From Trichoplusia ni (lineage: Eukaryota > Arthropoda > Insecta > Lepidoptera > Noctuidae): a stretch of 64,000 nt of DNA. Location of the stretch: positions 10,788,001 through 10,852,000 of the forward strand of contig NC_039488.1 of assembly GCF_003590095.1 (NCBI RefSeq), in the 5' to 3' direction. Below, piece after piece: positions 1 through 15,442 of this stretch; the first letter of the stretch is position 1; each line of letters starts with the position of its first letter. The position numbers and the translations under genes were made by a program. The notes beneath the pieces were generated by a model, which was not told the origin of the DNA, ran no database searches, and was given only the letters and a program-made list of their open reading frames with translations.

Positions 1-3000
1 CGTTAAGGAGACTCCTCCTTCATTACCGGACATGTTATTTACCAAGCACGAGGCATTATCATTCATTCGAGAAATAGCATCCATTATAAAAGGGTAGGCA
101 CGCGGTAAGGCAAGGTCCAACGTCTTAACGACAGCGTCGCGTCGCCGGCGTACTCACTTTGATCAATATTTCGACTTTTTCACAAAATTGGAAATTGTTT
201 GTGTCGTCATTAATGAGACAACATTGTTGAGTCATTGCCATACTTGAGTAATACCGTAATCACTCTCGGACGAGTAACTTTAAAAGAGCAAGTTTACTTT
301 GTGGAAAATAACGATTTTTAGATAGGTACCTACGTGCTGTACATACGTCTACTTACCTACCTTACTTACTTGTATGAGTATTGACAGTGATCTTGTAATC
401 AAATCATGTGTTTATCTTGTCATCGAGACTAACGCATGATATTTGAGGTAAGTTACTAAACAAACAACTTACCGAGATCGTCAAATTCTTGCCATGAGTA
501 GGTACATTTTAGAAAGAAAAGCTATTTGAGTTGTAGCCTTAGCAAAGCCGTTTAAAATTCACGGACTAACACTCGACATAAAGTTGATATTATGTATGAA
601 GTCATGATAATAATTCTAATGATTTTTCTGAAATCCATGCATGGCTTTACATAGTTTATGATTATAATTAATTATATCATTGCCGATGATACCGCTACCA
701 TACCATACCAGCTACAAAAGAAAATTAATCAAAAGCATCAAATGCATGATGCACAATTTTCTTTTATCCAGATTCTGTCATCGAACTAATATTATTAATA
801 ATATTCATTCAGCACGTGCCTGGTTAACTACCTACCTTTTGATGTCTAATGAATAGTGTCAATCCATACAAAATTGCTAATTCATGATTAGAAAATGAAT
901 ATTCATAGAATATTAATAGACCGTAAGAAAAACGCTTCTACTGATAATAGTGTACATGTTACTTGCAAAAAATGCTATTCAAATATTTTATTTCACACTC
1001 AACCCTTCACCTATTTCGTAAAAGAACAATAGGCATTGATTCCTGTCAATATTTTTTTAAAGTCATGAATATGCAAAAATAACAATTATAAATCGATATT
1101 GGCTTTGATCTTGAACTTTACCCGAGTCATGGCGGCATCATTAATCGCAACGCTGCGAAGAATAGAATTTATAGGAAGGGTTATTTTCGTATCGCGACAC
1201 CTGAGGCATTGTGGAAAATGAACAAACGGATTATTCATCTGAATAGAGAAGTCCGATAGTCGTTTCTAATCTAATCACACATAAGTACCTATGTACTGTC
1301 TCTACTTTTAGATTAGAGAAGAAAATGAGTATCTGCTAATTATCTACTTTTATATAGTATCTGCATAACTAAGTTATTATCGCCAACAAACTGTTATACA
1401 GTTTGGCGATTTTTTTGACTTTCTATAATTGTATGCCTTTGTTTTGAATAAATAAATAAATAATAAATTGAAACTCAGAACTTTTTTTTTATTATATTAG
1501 ATAATATTTTGTTATTGTTTATTGTTTAGTGTTGATATTTTTAGATGATGAGAAGCAGGTTCGATTAAAAGATCCTATATTTTCTAATAATTTATATGTT
1601 CCCACGGTAAAAGGCTTGTGGGCGACCCTCTCACGGTCATAATAACCTGGTCCACTTGTCCTGCCCACTTTCAAACTCCAACAAATCACAAATAGTACAA
1701 TAGCAAAGAGGATCTTGCATCTGTCATACTATTGTTCGATTTGACGACTTTATTATAAAGTTAAAGCATTTCATTTGCGGTTTTTATTTGAGAACATGAA
1801 TGAACATCCCTTTGCTATGGGAAAATAATTTGGTATTCTTATAATTTAAACGTTTCTAGAAAAACTTACAAGGTCTACATTCGAAATTGCTCTATTGATA
1901 AGCAGCAAAATTCGTGTCATTTTATTAATTAAATTTCTAGATGATTCGGTTTTCGTTCGATTCGGTTTCGTAAATTTTATACTAGTTTTTATGAGTGGGT
2001 GGAAAAAATATAATTAATATTCAATTTTAAAGAAAAAACTCGGAAAGTATTGAGCAACTGAACTATCAATCCCAAAACAATAGTGTTCTATGTTATACCA
2101 GCCAATCACTTAAAAAAACTGAATTATAATTGCTTGTAACTTTTATTATATTGTGTACCTATTATGTCCAGAGCAAATCTTCCGAAACTTGATAACCGTG
2201 TAGCGATTTTGATGTTTTGTTGTGGGGATCAAACCATAGCTAACGGAGTGAAAGAATCAATCAATGAACAGTTTTTGCTGCTTTGCGGCTCACTCGACGC
2301 CAATGGTGTTGGCTTAAGGGGAAGTTCTTTCACGTAATATTATAGACGATACGGGATTAGATACTGTTATTCGAAACTAGAAGTGACTTTTAATAAATCA
2401 AATCACAGCTAGTGTGTTAGAAAAGTGACCTTAAAAAGATTATTTACCAATATTTTAAGACTACATATTTGTTTTTTGTCACAGGTAAACATTAATAAGT
2501 TTGCAGATTTGGATTGTTGCCCAACAAACATTACAGAAATATGGTTCGAACAATGTTTTATTTTTATCATTAAAACCAATAAGTTATGAATCTTAGTCGT
2601 AAGTTTACTACTTTAGGTAGCGAAAGCGATCCGATTATTCTAATCCTTTAATTCAACTTCGCCTTAAACGTAAGCGTGGGAGAAATGCGATCACTAAGCA
2701 AGTGCACCGGGCCCTGGGAATTATTCCGCGATCTAAAATACCTTCGCACTTTCGCTCCTTTTAGGATTACATTATATTTACAAATTTTCCCAGGCCTTCG
2801 CTGTAGAAAGTATTGCGAAACAACTAATGTAAAATGTTACGACGAAGGTAATTTATTGTGAAGAGTTTATTTTGTGTCTGATATCGTTATTATATTAAAA
2901 AAAATGTGTTTTACAAGAATCGCAACTGAATATGGAAAGGAATCTTTAAATTTCTGCCAAGGCGTTCTCCTATGCCTATCAGTGCTACAACAAGTCTAAT

Positions 3001-6000
3001 TCTGTGCGAGATAGGATTGGAAAAGAGTTTTGGATTTTGGTCAGAAATCATGCTTAACAAAGGTTGATTTATAATTCGTGTAGACATTTTGTGTAGATAC
3101 AACCTTATAAATATGTAGGTACAAGATTTGGCTTGTCCGTATATAAAATACAGTTATTCTGTGCAGTCATCTTAAATCATTCGAGACACAGTAAAAAAGA
3201 CACGATACTGAATCGACAATATATGACATTGACAATCGATTTTCGAAGACAACTCTCGACAACTTCCTGTCATCATAAAAGTATAAAGAGTCACAATTGG
3301 AAAATAAATAAAACCGAAAGTACTTGCGGTATTAAAGGGCTTCTTACACAGACACGGCTGTACCAACGCTTAGTAGGTACAGAAGACCTAGACAATGAAT
3401 CACATTGACATAGAAAACTTCAAATATATGGAACTTTTTTTTCGACTAGTGACGTGACTTCAACTTTTCAGTTCGATAGATTCTGTATCAATTTCGTTGG
3501 GGGAATTGGAACTTGTCTACAGGTTCTTTGACAACTGGAGTTTGATCATTTACAACTATGTTCTTACTTTTGTTGGTGCTTTAAACGCACCCGAACAGAT
3601 GATGACGGTTTTGAAGGGAAAGACTGGAAAAGCGTCAGTCAGCTAGCGGTTAGATGCGTTGCATAATCAGTTTATATTTAAGAAAAAGCGACGACTTTGT
3701 TTTCTACAAAACAAGCAATGAGCCTGTTACCCTTTACTAATACATGCCTTAGTTCTAAGTATTTACCGCAATCCATACTGCAGAACCTCTATCACAAAGC
3801 AAATAAGGTCGATTTTACTTCGTCACCACAAATGTATGATCAAGCGCACAAGCAAAACCATTAACATTATAATTTTAAAGCGTTTTAAACCGTTTAAACC
3901 TTTATCTCTGAATCTTAAACGATGGTTAATTATGTTTAACTCGTGACGCGCCTGCTAATGGTTATGTTCTTAATAAGTATTTATGTGAAGTATTAACAGT
4001 ATTTCATCGCATTATATCGCTACTGGCCGCGCCCGTATCAATGAGCTTATCATCTCCATATTATGTTAAATAGTTCCGTCATTGGCCAAGGGAAAAAGCA
4101 GGGCATTAAATAATCGTTTGAAAAGGTGCCTAAATGAGATTACAATGACGTGTGAAGTTGTTAACTTTTGAAATGATATCTATGCATAAATGTTTGATTT
4201 TAAAATAATCAGAACTTAAACAAGATATTGGGATGTCCTCGGTACGTAATAGATAAGAAAATAAAAAATATTCACTATAGTTTTTTCGCCATCATGGAAA
4301 AAAATCGTGTTCCCTATTCACAAGACCTGTCTCAACATAATTTTTTCACAACTCTCACTTAATTCGTTCTAAACATTTTACCTTAATGACTACGTCAAGA
4401 TTATGACGATATACGTTGAGAGTCGAGGATCACGGATAATTCGGAACCCTCGCAGCGATTCAAATCGCATTCATTGGTCCGCGTGGGGCCACTGCCGGCC
4501 ACAGATATCTGACAGCTCACAGACCCCGTAGCGAATGGCTAATTACTTTAATCAAGGATTAATCGAATTCTTTGTTGAGGAGATAAAAGATTGCGAGCCG
4601 TCGTCGCATCTCATACTTTTTAATATGTGTACTAAACCGTTAAAAGATCGCGCTCACGTTCACGGCAAACACTGTGTGTGGTCTGTAATGGAAATCAACG
4701 CAAATTTCAATATTTATCAACAAATGTGAACCCATTGCGGCACTAAGATATGCGGTTATGCAAAATACTTATTAAGTGGAAGTTATTGATTTAGAACGGA
4801 CTGCTTTTGTAGAGTCTCTTTTAAGTTAACGCTTGGATAAATTATTTGAAGATTCTTGTTCTGGTTTTATTCTTATTTTGCTGTTACTAGGCACCATTTA
4901 TTTCCTTTATAAGGAAAGGAAGTGTTTGTTTTTTTTATCAACGTTAACTTAACAATAGTAATTGTAACTTGGGAAAGCATCTTTTGAAAATTAAAACAGT
5001 TTTAATATGTACATTGTGTACTTAGTTATTTTAATGAAAATAGTGTGTTGTGCAGGTCGCCTTAAACTTTTAATGGACTCCCTTAATTATCGTTATTTGA
5101 TATGAAGCCGAATTGTTTAATAAACACATTGATAAAGTACATAGGAATGCTCTGTACGCAAACCAGAGAGATACGTGCTTTATCGCACTTAAAATGTATA
5201 CGTAACACTTGCTTCTAAGTGCCAAAGTCACCCTATGGACTTCTATATTGAATAGTGTAATACTGGATACTCAGACAGAAATACCGGAGTAAGTATTAAT
5301 TATATCTAATTTGCAGTTTAGGTTTGAATGTACAAATATTAAATCAATCGCTCAGTACTTAACATTCGCAAACTCGAGCTCTTACCTTTTATAAATTTTG
5401 ATGTAAATCGGCAACAAAAATACATCATTATCAAAATTTCAAGTCCCCCTTGTGATCACGGTTTATAAGATACAGATGAGTGGACAGAAAACGGTGCCTC
5501 GGTAATAGGGTTCTATTTTTATTAATTGCGTAGGAAACCCCAAAAGGAGTATTCATATATGGGTATTTGTAGGTGACTCTTTCCATTGAATTTCAAGAAT
5601 AACGCATTTCTGCGGCCTCTTAACTTAGTCCGTGACATTGACCTTCCAACTGCGTTTATGGACTAGTTGAGTAAGAGCCCAAAAGTCTCGCGGTAGTTTG
5701 CGAGTTGTATTTGCTTGGCCTCCTACTATAGGAAACGGAGAAGCGTTCCGGTGGTTTTAGCCGGCTTCCCCAGGGCAAAGGAAGTAGATTATTGTTTCCA
5801 GTTACATATAGTATACAGTTAAATAAAGTTATAGGATTCTGTGTTACAGCAATTTTCGTACGATGAATATTCGTCCCAGTTGAAAGCTGGTGACCCTTAA
5901 GGAGTTCTCGTTAAGGGTGTACAATTACAATTAACCGATTACTGGTAATAAGCGTTGCGGGCCAAGGATGCCCGACCCCTGGAATACAAACAGGGCTGGC

Positions 6001-9000
6001 AAACACTAAAAAAACTTAGTAAATTATAGATACAGCTTTCCTTTTAAGCTGTGGGCGAATTTTCATTTCTGTTTGAGAAATTTAATTAAATTAATATTAG
6101 TTTAGAGTTTGATTAAGTTTCTAAAAAAAAATAACTCTAGTAACTGGAACATTTAATTAAAATTTATTGAAGAAAGTTAAGCTTTTCTTAAGCTGTTAGA
6201 TTCGACTTAGTTTTTCTCGGTAGCATAGGTAATTGTGTCTCAGCCGTCTCGGGAGATCAGATGCAATTTATTTTAAAATTCAGCACTCTGGTCCCTGACA
6301 AAACTTATAGGCGAAAATTTCTATAGTATTTTATTTACATTCTAGTCCCTAACCCTCAGAAAAAAATCAGGCGACATATTTTTTTGAAAAGAGTAATAAT
6401 TACAATTTAAAGTAAAAGAATTTTAGCTCCTCGAAAAATACCTAGGCTGCCTACTTTTTCTTGTGCGTCAGTCCTGATTGCCGGGGACGCGTGTCAGGTA
6501 ACCTTGGCTTGCCTCGCCTTTGTCGGCACACCGTGTCTCGTTGACATTTTGTGGGGCAAATCTTCATTCCGCGGCCCCTTTGATCCGAACCACTGTATTA
6601 TTTAATTTTGATGTACGCCTCATACGTTTTGTAAATAAGTAATGTAATTGGACTAAGTATTGCGGTTTTTTCGAAACGGGTAAATTTCACTGAGAGGGGT
6701 TTAAAAGGTGTATCGAGGTGTGGTTTATTAAAATATTGAATTTAAAAGATATTTTTTTATAATATACTAAGTCAATTACTAAAAGAACCCCCTTAGAATA
6801 AACTTCTTGCAGATATGTGTGCTCAAAAATTCTTATGTAAATAGTAAATAGAATATGCACAATAGATTAAAAACCATTTCTGTGCTCGCCTTTGCCTGAA
6901 ACTTAAGCGAAACAGATGTACAAAACGTATGTGGAAGACTTATTGTTACAACATTGTAACTTAAATACCTATATACTAATATAGGTAGGTAAATAATGTT
7001 ACTAAAGTTGTAAAAATAAATATACAAAAACATTACGACGACGTTGTGTCCGCAGTCGATTCTTACTTTGAAAAGGCCCAAGGACCGTAGGTACTACTTT
7101 TTCTCTATAAATATATCAGGCCAGTATGTTCCTAGTAACAGTTAAAATGATAACAAAAACCTTTTGTATGTGTAATAAGGTTGTACGTGCTGCAAATGAG
7201 TTTTAAAGCCTTGATGCACCTGCTTGGTGCCGCCTACCTTCGAACCCGACCTTAAATCTATCAGCTCATTGGTCTAAAAGTACATACATATAATAAATTA
7301 TAGATAAAGATTTAATATTCTGTAGTTTTTCAGTAGTAATTACAAGATTGGTATGTCGCCTCGAGTTCGGTTCTGAATTGCAATGACAGTTTTGTTTTAT
7401 TTTTTATTGAAGGATGTATAAATGAATGGCCATTGCCGATCATGATCGATTGTAAGACTTGTCGATGAGTTACTTTTTGTTCGATATTTAAGTACGCAAG
7501 TGTAATAAAGTAATGAATTCTGATCGTAACTGCCCTGAAATAGCGAACTCTGGGAATACGTGCTCTTGATATTGGTATCTTGATTTTTTAAGTCCTGATA
7601 GGTACTTTTAATGCTATTTATGATAATAGGGCTTAAACTATATCTCGGAGTACAGTGTATTGTAATCAGAATACTTTTTAAGACTGCTATTATTTTATTT
7701 ATAATATTCTGCAGTAAACGTTTTATTAAGTTTTCTTCGAACGATGGGATCTACGTAATTATACAATATACAAAGTTGATTTTAATGTCGTGTTTACAAA
7801 CACTGATTATTCGATTCACAAAATGCCTTGAGATACCTGTCATCGTAGCAAGAATAACAAATTTGATTTTTATTAATTGAACTGCCAAGCAGAGCAATCA
7901 TGTGAGTGGAACAACAACGGACCCATACATCTGCCCCATTTATTAATACCACTGACAATAAAACATTTGAAACACGTTCTTGCGAATCAATACTCGGCTT
8001 CGCGATATGAATTATTTATATATTTTATTGTCGCTTTATCGCCTGCATCGAGCAGAGAGCACCCTCTGGCCGGCGGATGCCGCATCTTGCTTGAAATAAT
8101 AATCAGAACATAATTTTATTTTTGACAAATAACTGGTCAGCGTATGTGTGCGCGGGTTTTTGTTGCGCAGGCGCGGCGAGGCAGCTCGATGCCGCGGATT
8201 CCGGGTCCCTCGCTTTATTGCCTGAATAAATATAAGAAGATGCTGTCGGTATTCCGATCTCGTGTAATTGTCCCCGATGAATGCGTCGCAAGAAAGTGCC
8301 TTGTACAAAGGCCGGACTATACACACCTACTCGTAGTTGTACTCCTACCTACCTGTTTCTTTGCATGACGGCCACTCGTTTATTTTTACTCGACTGTACC
8401 TACGCTCGTAATGTAAAATTAATAAATCATTCTACTGAATAAAAAGGCTAACTGACCTCCCGGGATCTCATTCCAGAGGATGGTTAAATATGTATTTCAT
8501 ACCATAAACTGAACTCGGCGGACGTATGAAAGCGAAAGTTTTAAATAGATTTACGAAGCTAGGGCAGACTGGATTACGGACTTCTTCAAAAAACATTTGT
8601 ATAAAAGTTGAATTTTAAGTTTAATCGTTTCGATCTTTTTCTCAGTCGATAAAAAAGGTTTCATCAAATTAGCATACAACATTCTCTGCATCTTACTTTA
8701 AGTAACGAAACAATAAATCTTATCGAAACAAACGATGCTTAAAAGGCATTGTAATAAAGTTATGTGCCCGAACACAACGGGACGTGTTTGAGACAGATAT
8801 TAATCGTAGTTTGTTGTGTCTGGATACGCGTCAGGTCGTTACAATGTAGAAAGTAACGCCCGCCGCGCGGACTCACTTGACAATGTATAAATCATTGTCA
8901 TATCAGTCCAGAGGCGCTGCGAGCAACTGGCCGGCTCATTTGGTCAGTCTAAATGGTGGAGCCTTGTGCGTGCCTTCAATGATGAATAGTGTGCCATCGA

Positions 9001-12000
9001 TTTGAATGTGAAGCTGTTTCATTAGGCGAGCGCTCAGCACTCAGTATCCTTTTAGGTCTAATGTACCGCTCCTCGCCATTCTCAACTCATTAGGTAAATA
9101 CAACGCTTTATGCAACGGTTTCCAGCCAGCCCGGAGTTCTTTACATTAAAGCGCTGTTTATATACACCGTGCCATTCTAGTCGATGAATATTTGTTCACT
9201 TTACAAAATGCATGTTGGTCGTTAAAAATAAAGCGGCCAACATTGTGGTCGTTACCAATCTCCTGTATTCAAAACGTCATGCATGCAAAAGTTTTTGTCA
9301 TTGTTATTACCTGCGTAAAGATTCACTTAACATTAAGTTATACGTGTTCAGCAAGTCAGTCTGAAATTTGATCTGGCTGGAGATCGATCTGGTTGACTTT
9401 AATGAGTCGTGGATGTCAATCGGCTGTCGCTGGCCGCCTGAGCGGGCTCGCATGCAAAACACGCCTTCACAATATACGAGAGGCTCGCTATCGAACTCTT
9501 TTTGTAAACCTTTCTGTTGCTCTAATTTGGATTTCATTAAATAAAAGAAGCAAACTGTGTAGCGAGTGATTTTTAATGCATTTGAATATTCAAATTAGTT
9601 GCGCGTTGTTCTTTGGACGTTGATAAGTATGTTCACGGTATTTAACAATAAAAGAATTACAGATAAACAATAATTACTGGCGATCGCCATCGACGTTATT
9701 TACAACTAAAAAGAGCCGTTATCCAGACATGAATTTGATCTGAATAAATTGTACCTACATAGCGGGTGACTGTTTGCTTTACAAACATGATGACTTCAAA
9801 TAATTCTGAATAACAAAATAAAAATAACGCTGGTTTCCGAACAAATATTTTCGAGCAATAAACGACTTAAAACAGATTCAATTTGGGACATCTAAAAAAG
9901 ATTATAATAAAAACTTAATATGACTTTTATGTTCAACATATCCAACAACAAAAAGGTGGACAAAGATTTATCGGTGGCTTTAAACCTTTACTTCGTCCGA
10001 ACATTTTGTTTATTCGGAAAAATCGTGGCAATCGGTGTTTTTATTAAAACTTGCCTTTTAACAAACGCCCGGGACAGATTGCGGTATGCCCGATGGCCAC
10101 GCAATGGCCGCAAAGTATTTTAATTAATGCCACACCAGGGGTACATAAATTTCCAGTTCATTTCGCTGATTAAGGTTTTCTTGGCTTCGCTTATCGGCAA
10201 CTTTTGTGGTCTCTGTATTACAATGAGTTCCATAAATACTTACTTCAAGCTTTATAAATCTGTGTAACGTATCTGTATGTATCAGAATGTGTGTATTGCT
10301 AATTAGAGTGTTTTTCGTTTTTAAAGTATTGGTTGTGCGTGTCACTTACCTCCAATATAAATTAACATTAAATTATTATCGGAGTTTTATTTAAATCCTT
10401 CTAAGATGTATGTTTAAGATTCAGGTAGTTCGCAATAAAATTAATTCACGAATTTTAATTGATCGTACTGCAATGTTATTCTTAACTTACGATAATGTCC
10501 ACTTATTATTTTATACACTGTAACGGGTATACAACTTGAATTTCATAAAACCAATTATATTGTGATTACATTTTAATGCCCTAACTTAAAACCAGCAGCA
10601 TAAAATCACGTGAGTAACGGCATCATCCGGATTCTCTTAAAATAAAGGAGTTTTTACTCTCCCAATAACAAAGAAAAAAAAAGTGAAAACACCAGGAAAC
10701 CAAGCGGTGATTGTCAACGTAATGTGTGCTAATAAAATCGGCACGTATTGTACCGCTACCAAAATCCGTGGCAGGAAGCGAGCGCGTGCTCCGTACTGCT
10801 GCGTTCCGATGCGTGCATTATTCAATACAATATTATCAATAAATTAATGCTCACATGCGGACGCCACCGCACATACTAATGGCGACACGCGGCGCGGCGC
10901 TTTTTGCTGACAACCATTCAGCTCCATTGATACGAGAACACACAAAAACTGGTCGCTGGTCATGTACGCGAAACTAACTAACATTGCCACTTTTTGTTCT
11001 CCTTTCGACAAGGACGTGATCCGTTTTTGTTTTAGTGAGGCGACGTGAATATTTAATGGTAAATACAATTGCTGGTATCGGCGCAGTTATTTGTAGGTGG
11101 CAATTAAACGAACGTACGCATTGTTTTGTTTTTTATTTTGTAAACTATTCACGTAAGGTATATGAAGAATACCGGTTCATATAACGAAGTCTTTTGTATA
11201 GATCTATGTGCTAAATGTGTGGATTGGTACATACAACGTGCATTAAGATAAGTTTTTGGGATCTGAGTAGTGTTATGAATAAATTATGTTTTAAAAGGAA
11301 AAAATCTGCCTGTCATAATATTGGTGTTAGTTGATTATGTTAATTATGTTTACTAAGCGAAGCTAGTCAATATTATCTTCAAGTCAGGAGCCAATTTGTC
11401 GCTCTCCAATTTCCGCTGGACATCGTCCCGCACTTCACATAACTTTTCAAAACTGAATGCAAATAATAATTATGTACTACATAGTTTGTATCCTAAACAT
11501 AACTGAAACGACTTGCCAGAAGTTTTTAATGGCGAAAACAAACTGCAAATTTAAACAGACAAGAATACATTTAAAATTACCTATTATTAAAATAGACGTC
11601 TGTTTCTTAAAGGAATAATCGCAATAAATTGCATCGATATCGTATCGGCAGTTTAAGCAATAAAAATGTCACACAAGAGCGGATTACTTTCGCGTTTATT
11701 ATTTTAGCTGATGCAAAGATAGAAGTGTTGATACTGGACCCTTGATTGAAGAACATTTACGAATTTATTTAAGTGTTTAAAAACAAGCAGCTGATGTTGT
11801 TTAAACACACTTTTAAATTAAAAATATGACACAATAAAAACAAAATGGCCGCCATCACCAGCCTCTCGGAATATCACCTTCTTTATTTATGTTGATTGCG
11901 ATTTTACGAACAACTGTTTTATAGTTTGTGCTAATTAGTATTTCGAGAGTATTGTAAATACGACTTAGGTAGTTACGAAAATTATTGTGCTATAAAATGT

Positions 12001-15000
12001 AGCAACTGTTTGCATCGTTAGTGCGATTTGGTAAATGTTATTAGGATGTTTGTCGAGTAATAAAAGGTGATACCGATCTGTTATTGTCCTAAAGAGGGGC
12101 AAAAACCTTATAATCACAACACACATTTTTAAGGCTAAACTACTACGCGCCTATACAGTGCGAAGCTTCCGCAAAAAGTAAAACTTACAACGACCCAGAC
12201 TACGAGCAAATAGAGTTTACCACAAAACACTTAGAAAGCGTAATGCATCCGTTTTTTTAATTGCCATTTGTTTCCATTACTTTCACGCAACGCCGTCTAG
12301 TCTCAAACTATGCAAACCTTCTTATTACCTCCGTATTAGACAACTGAAGAACACTTCTTACCTTACGGCTACTTACCACTACATCAACAGGCAAGTCAAT
12401 TGAAGATCGCCACTCAGCTAAGTGACGTTCTAAAACTATCTTTTCATCTTCAAATTACAATCATCTGTCGCCATAGCAGCAAGAGACGATATTTTACAAT
12501 ACTATAAACAGTCTGGGATATGCTAGCTTTTTATCTGTACCATTAAATTGTTTGTCTAAGTTCTAATCTACGTTTTGTTGTTTCAATATGTTGAACAATC
12601 ACTTATTATTATATTTGAGTCAAACAAAACGAATACTCGGGCGAGCAAACCAAAGTCGTGTTTGAAAAAAAAGAAAATTACTTTTTTATTCGTAAAAATC
12701 ACTGATGTTGGTATTTCATGCCTGACTATTTATTTCTTTTTCAGTTCTAATAAGTAGTCTTCATTTGTGATTTCCGGGTAAAAGTATGTCTTAAAATGAA
12801 CTGATATCCGTCCTGTTACCCTCCTGACAGCATCAAATTCGGCCGCAGGCTTCTCATTACCCGCGTTATTATGCAGCGGCCGCCATCTTGCCGCGCGCCA
12901 ATTTGCGCGTCGCGTGCGTCGGGGCTGCGCACGCGCCGCGCACAGCTGTTGCCTGACAAAGGTAGCTGGATTGCACCTATATCAGAAATGTGATTTATTT
13001 TATACATATTATAAAATGAAAAATATCTTTGTCTTTGAAAAGGTATTTGAAAAAAGGCAATATTTTTTCAGGTGTGAAGTGGTGTGAAAAATATTAGTGA
13101 CTAAAACAATAAAATAATATGTATCAAAGTGGGTAAAATGTATGGAAGAGGCACACGAGATTTGAGGTCACTCGGATCTTAATTTTTTTACGCTATAAAA
13201 AAGCACTCATAAATCTATCTGATTAATTAGATTATTTAGTCTAATACACATGTCATAAAACTTTTTTAGGAATACGTCAATGGGTAGTCGTCAAAAAAAA
13301 AAGAAAAACTCTTAACCTTTTCTCCTTGCTCTCTGAATACAAATATTTCAGATAATTACTGAATATGAATGTAAAATGAACTTCATCACCGATGCCCGCT
13401 TTAGTTTTCCGAGTAGCATTATTATGCTTGGTTAAAGAAAATAATTTGAACCTCGAGCCCTTCTAAAGACATCAACGCGCTCATCGAACGTGTGCTGTGT
13501 CGTGGAAAACCGTGACGAACGAACGAATTGATTTTTTAAGCGATTTCTTTATCAGGATGAATACTTATTATTATCACCTACTTATTTATTTTTTATAACT
13601 ATTCCTAAATGCTTTTGTTAAAGTCAGTCACTGAGTTATATTGATGGAACACACGAGAATGAACTGCACAATACCACTGTTTTTACTTATCCCATCAGAT
13701 TGAAGGTTACGTTCACGCTTGGAGTATGTTCTAACGAGCCAGATGACCTCCGCAGAGGCTTCCTTTAATTGATAAGTTCCCAGGAGTAACGGCTTTGTAA
13801 CTAATTGAATAAGTTGAATTATTTCAATAAGAAAGGGCAGCGGCGGCGCCGCGGCAAATTGTGCCTACCCGGTCCGTTGTCCTTTTGTAGTGGTCGCCGC
13901 GCCGACGCCCATTGGTCCATTTTAATGAGCTCCGATCAATGGGCGTAATTATTTCTTGTATCATTCTTTGTTCGACGCAAGCGCGCTGTCATCCTGTAAG
14001 GCTCGCCCGCCTTACATACGCACTTGCACGAGTTTTTGCAACGGTTTTTGGTGAATATCCATATAGAGAGATCTGAACAAGGCCTCGAGCGATAACGACG
14101 ATCGGCCACGTATCGACGCCGACACCGACATATCGTTACCAGATATATCACGGGAATGACCAATCACTCACTGTTAATCACCTCCGAGTGCATAATCATA
14201 TTTCGAGGTGATTTCTCGACAACGAGCTTGCTGACTGCTTAAATAGGTGATTACCATAATTTATGGTAAAAATATTTCAGTTCGGTTCGGTGCCCATAAA
14301 AGCCAACCTCGGTTAAAGAGTTAAGAATTTTTTGAATACTTTTAAAAAGCAAGTAAGCAATAAGTTCCGATTTGGAATCATGATTCCATGCCTAACATTT
14401 ACTCATAACCAATAGAAAAGACTTTGTAACTGAGTCCAAAATGAAACAACAATTTCTGCAAGCATTAAAATAGTAACAAGATGTCGAAAGCGAATCGAAA
14501 GGCTCCTTCTTAGTGCGGCAGATAAGTTAGCGGGTTCCAATTACCGTGTGGTGGCGGTGCGTATGGAGAGGAGGCCGCGCCGCGCGCCGCACCGATGTCG
14601 AACAATGCATAACAGAGCAGACACACTGTATAGCAAAACGCCAGAAAGACGACCTACGACTGTCCACCAACGTTCAAAATCAGAAGGCACTGTAGCGTCT
14701 GTAGCCAGTGATGCTGACATTGTCATGTTAAATGTTATGTTGACATTTTTATCATAGGAAAAACTGCTTTTAAATTAGGAATTATTGATGTACATTTAAG
14801 ATTGATGATTATTATTTACATTTTACATTTAGGTGTTCAGGCATTTCAGGATCGTCAGTCCAAACAGAATCTTACTCGCTACTATGAAACAATTATGTGA
14901 CTGGCAATAGAAATAGTTATCCTGGATTGTTTATTAGGGTATGGTAGTTGTGCTATAAAAAAATACTCAGAGTGAAATGACCGAAAAATGACTCTAGAAA

Positions 15001-15381
15001 TCAAGCAGTTCAAAAGTATTAATGGAACTTCTGCCATGCTTTTTTCATTGTCCTCTCCTCGTTGCAGTTGCCGTAAACGTAGGTTGAAGTACTTACCTAC
15101 TGTTTTCATGTCACTTTAATGAGACATGCGTATATAAGTAACTGATGTAAACCTTTACATAAAGTATTGCTCGCGCACTTGTTTATGATTCGAACTCTTT
15201 ATATACTGGCCGTTTGTGAAAACAAAAATGGAAGTCAGTTCCCTATTTTTATGGCTATCTCAAAAGTTAGGTTTGTGAACATCTTTTGTACGTCACACAC
15301 GACAAAGTTTATTTTTGGTATCATTTTCAGAGTCTCGTAAGAAAGGTTAAAAATGTATTTTAAATTGAATGGTTTATTATA
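1..15381. other. Gene-free AT-rich DNA
   Basis: I see no exon with splice context or recognisable protein. Reading frames are 60-96 codons, overlap antisense and look random. A small stem-loop lies at 1379-1410 (8+5 bp with a 3-nt bulge). GC-rich patches occur near 8.05-8.2 and 12.85-12.96 kb. It is compatible with the distal regulatory domain or intergenic DNA beyond hairy. Confidence 0.6.
12840..12960. other. CpG-rich patch with PHO/YY1 motif
   Basis: This is a GC-rich island in AT-rich DNA containing GCCGCCATCTTG (12879-12890), a strong YY1/Pleiohomeotic match, and a CAGCTG E-box. It is non-coding by inspection, and a cis-regulatory role is a guess. Confidence 0.3.
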
Positions 15382-15442
15382 AAAAAAAATACAGACTTCT
15401 ACCACAAGAGTTGTTCTTGTGGTAGAAGTCTGTATTTTTTTT
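15382..15442. repeat. Perfect 28-bp hairpin with 5-nt loop
   Basis: The left arm is 15382-15409 and the right arm 15415-15442. They are exact reverse complements (core ACAGACTTCTACCACAAGA) around a GTTGT loop, bounded by A8 and T8. Too perfect and short for a usual insect pre-miRNA. It could be a fold-back duplication, a mini-MITE or a small-RNA source. Confidence 0.85.

Noticed and set aside
1379..1410. Stem-loop followed by a T-run resembling a bacterial terminator
   Set aside because: The DNA is insect nuclear sequence, where such a structure has no terminator meaning; the stem is also bulged.
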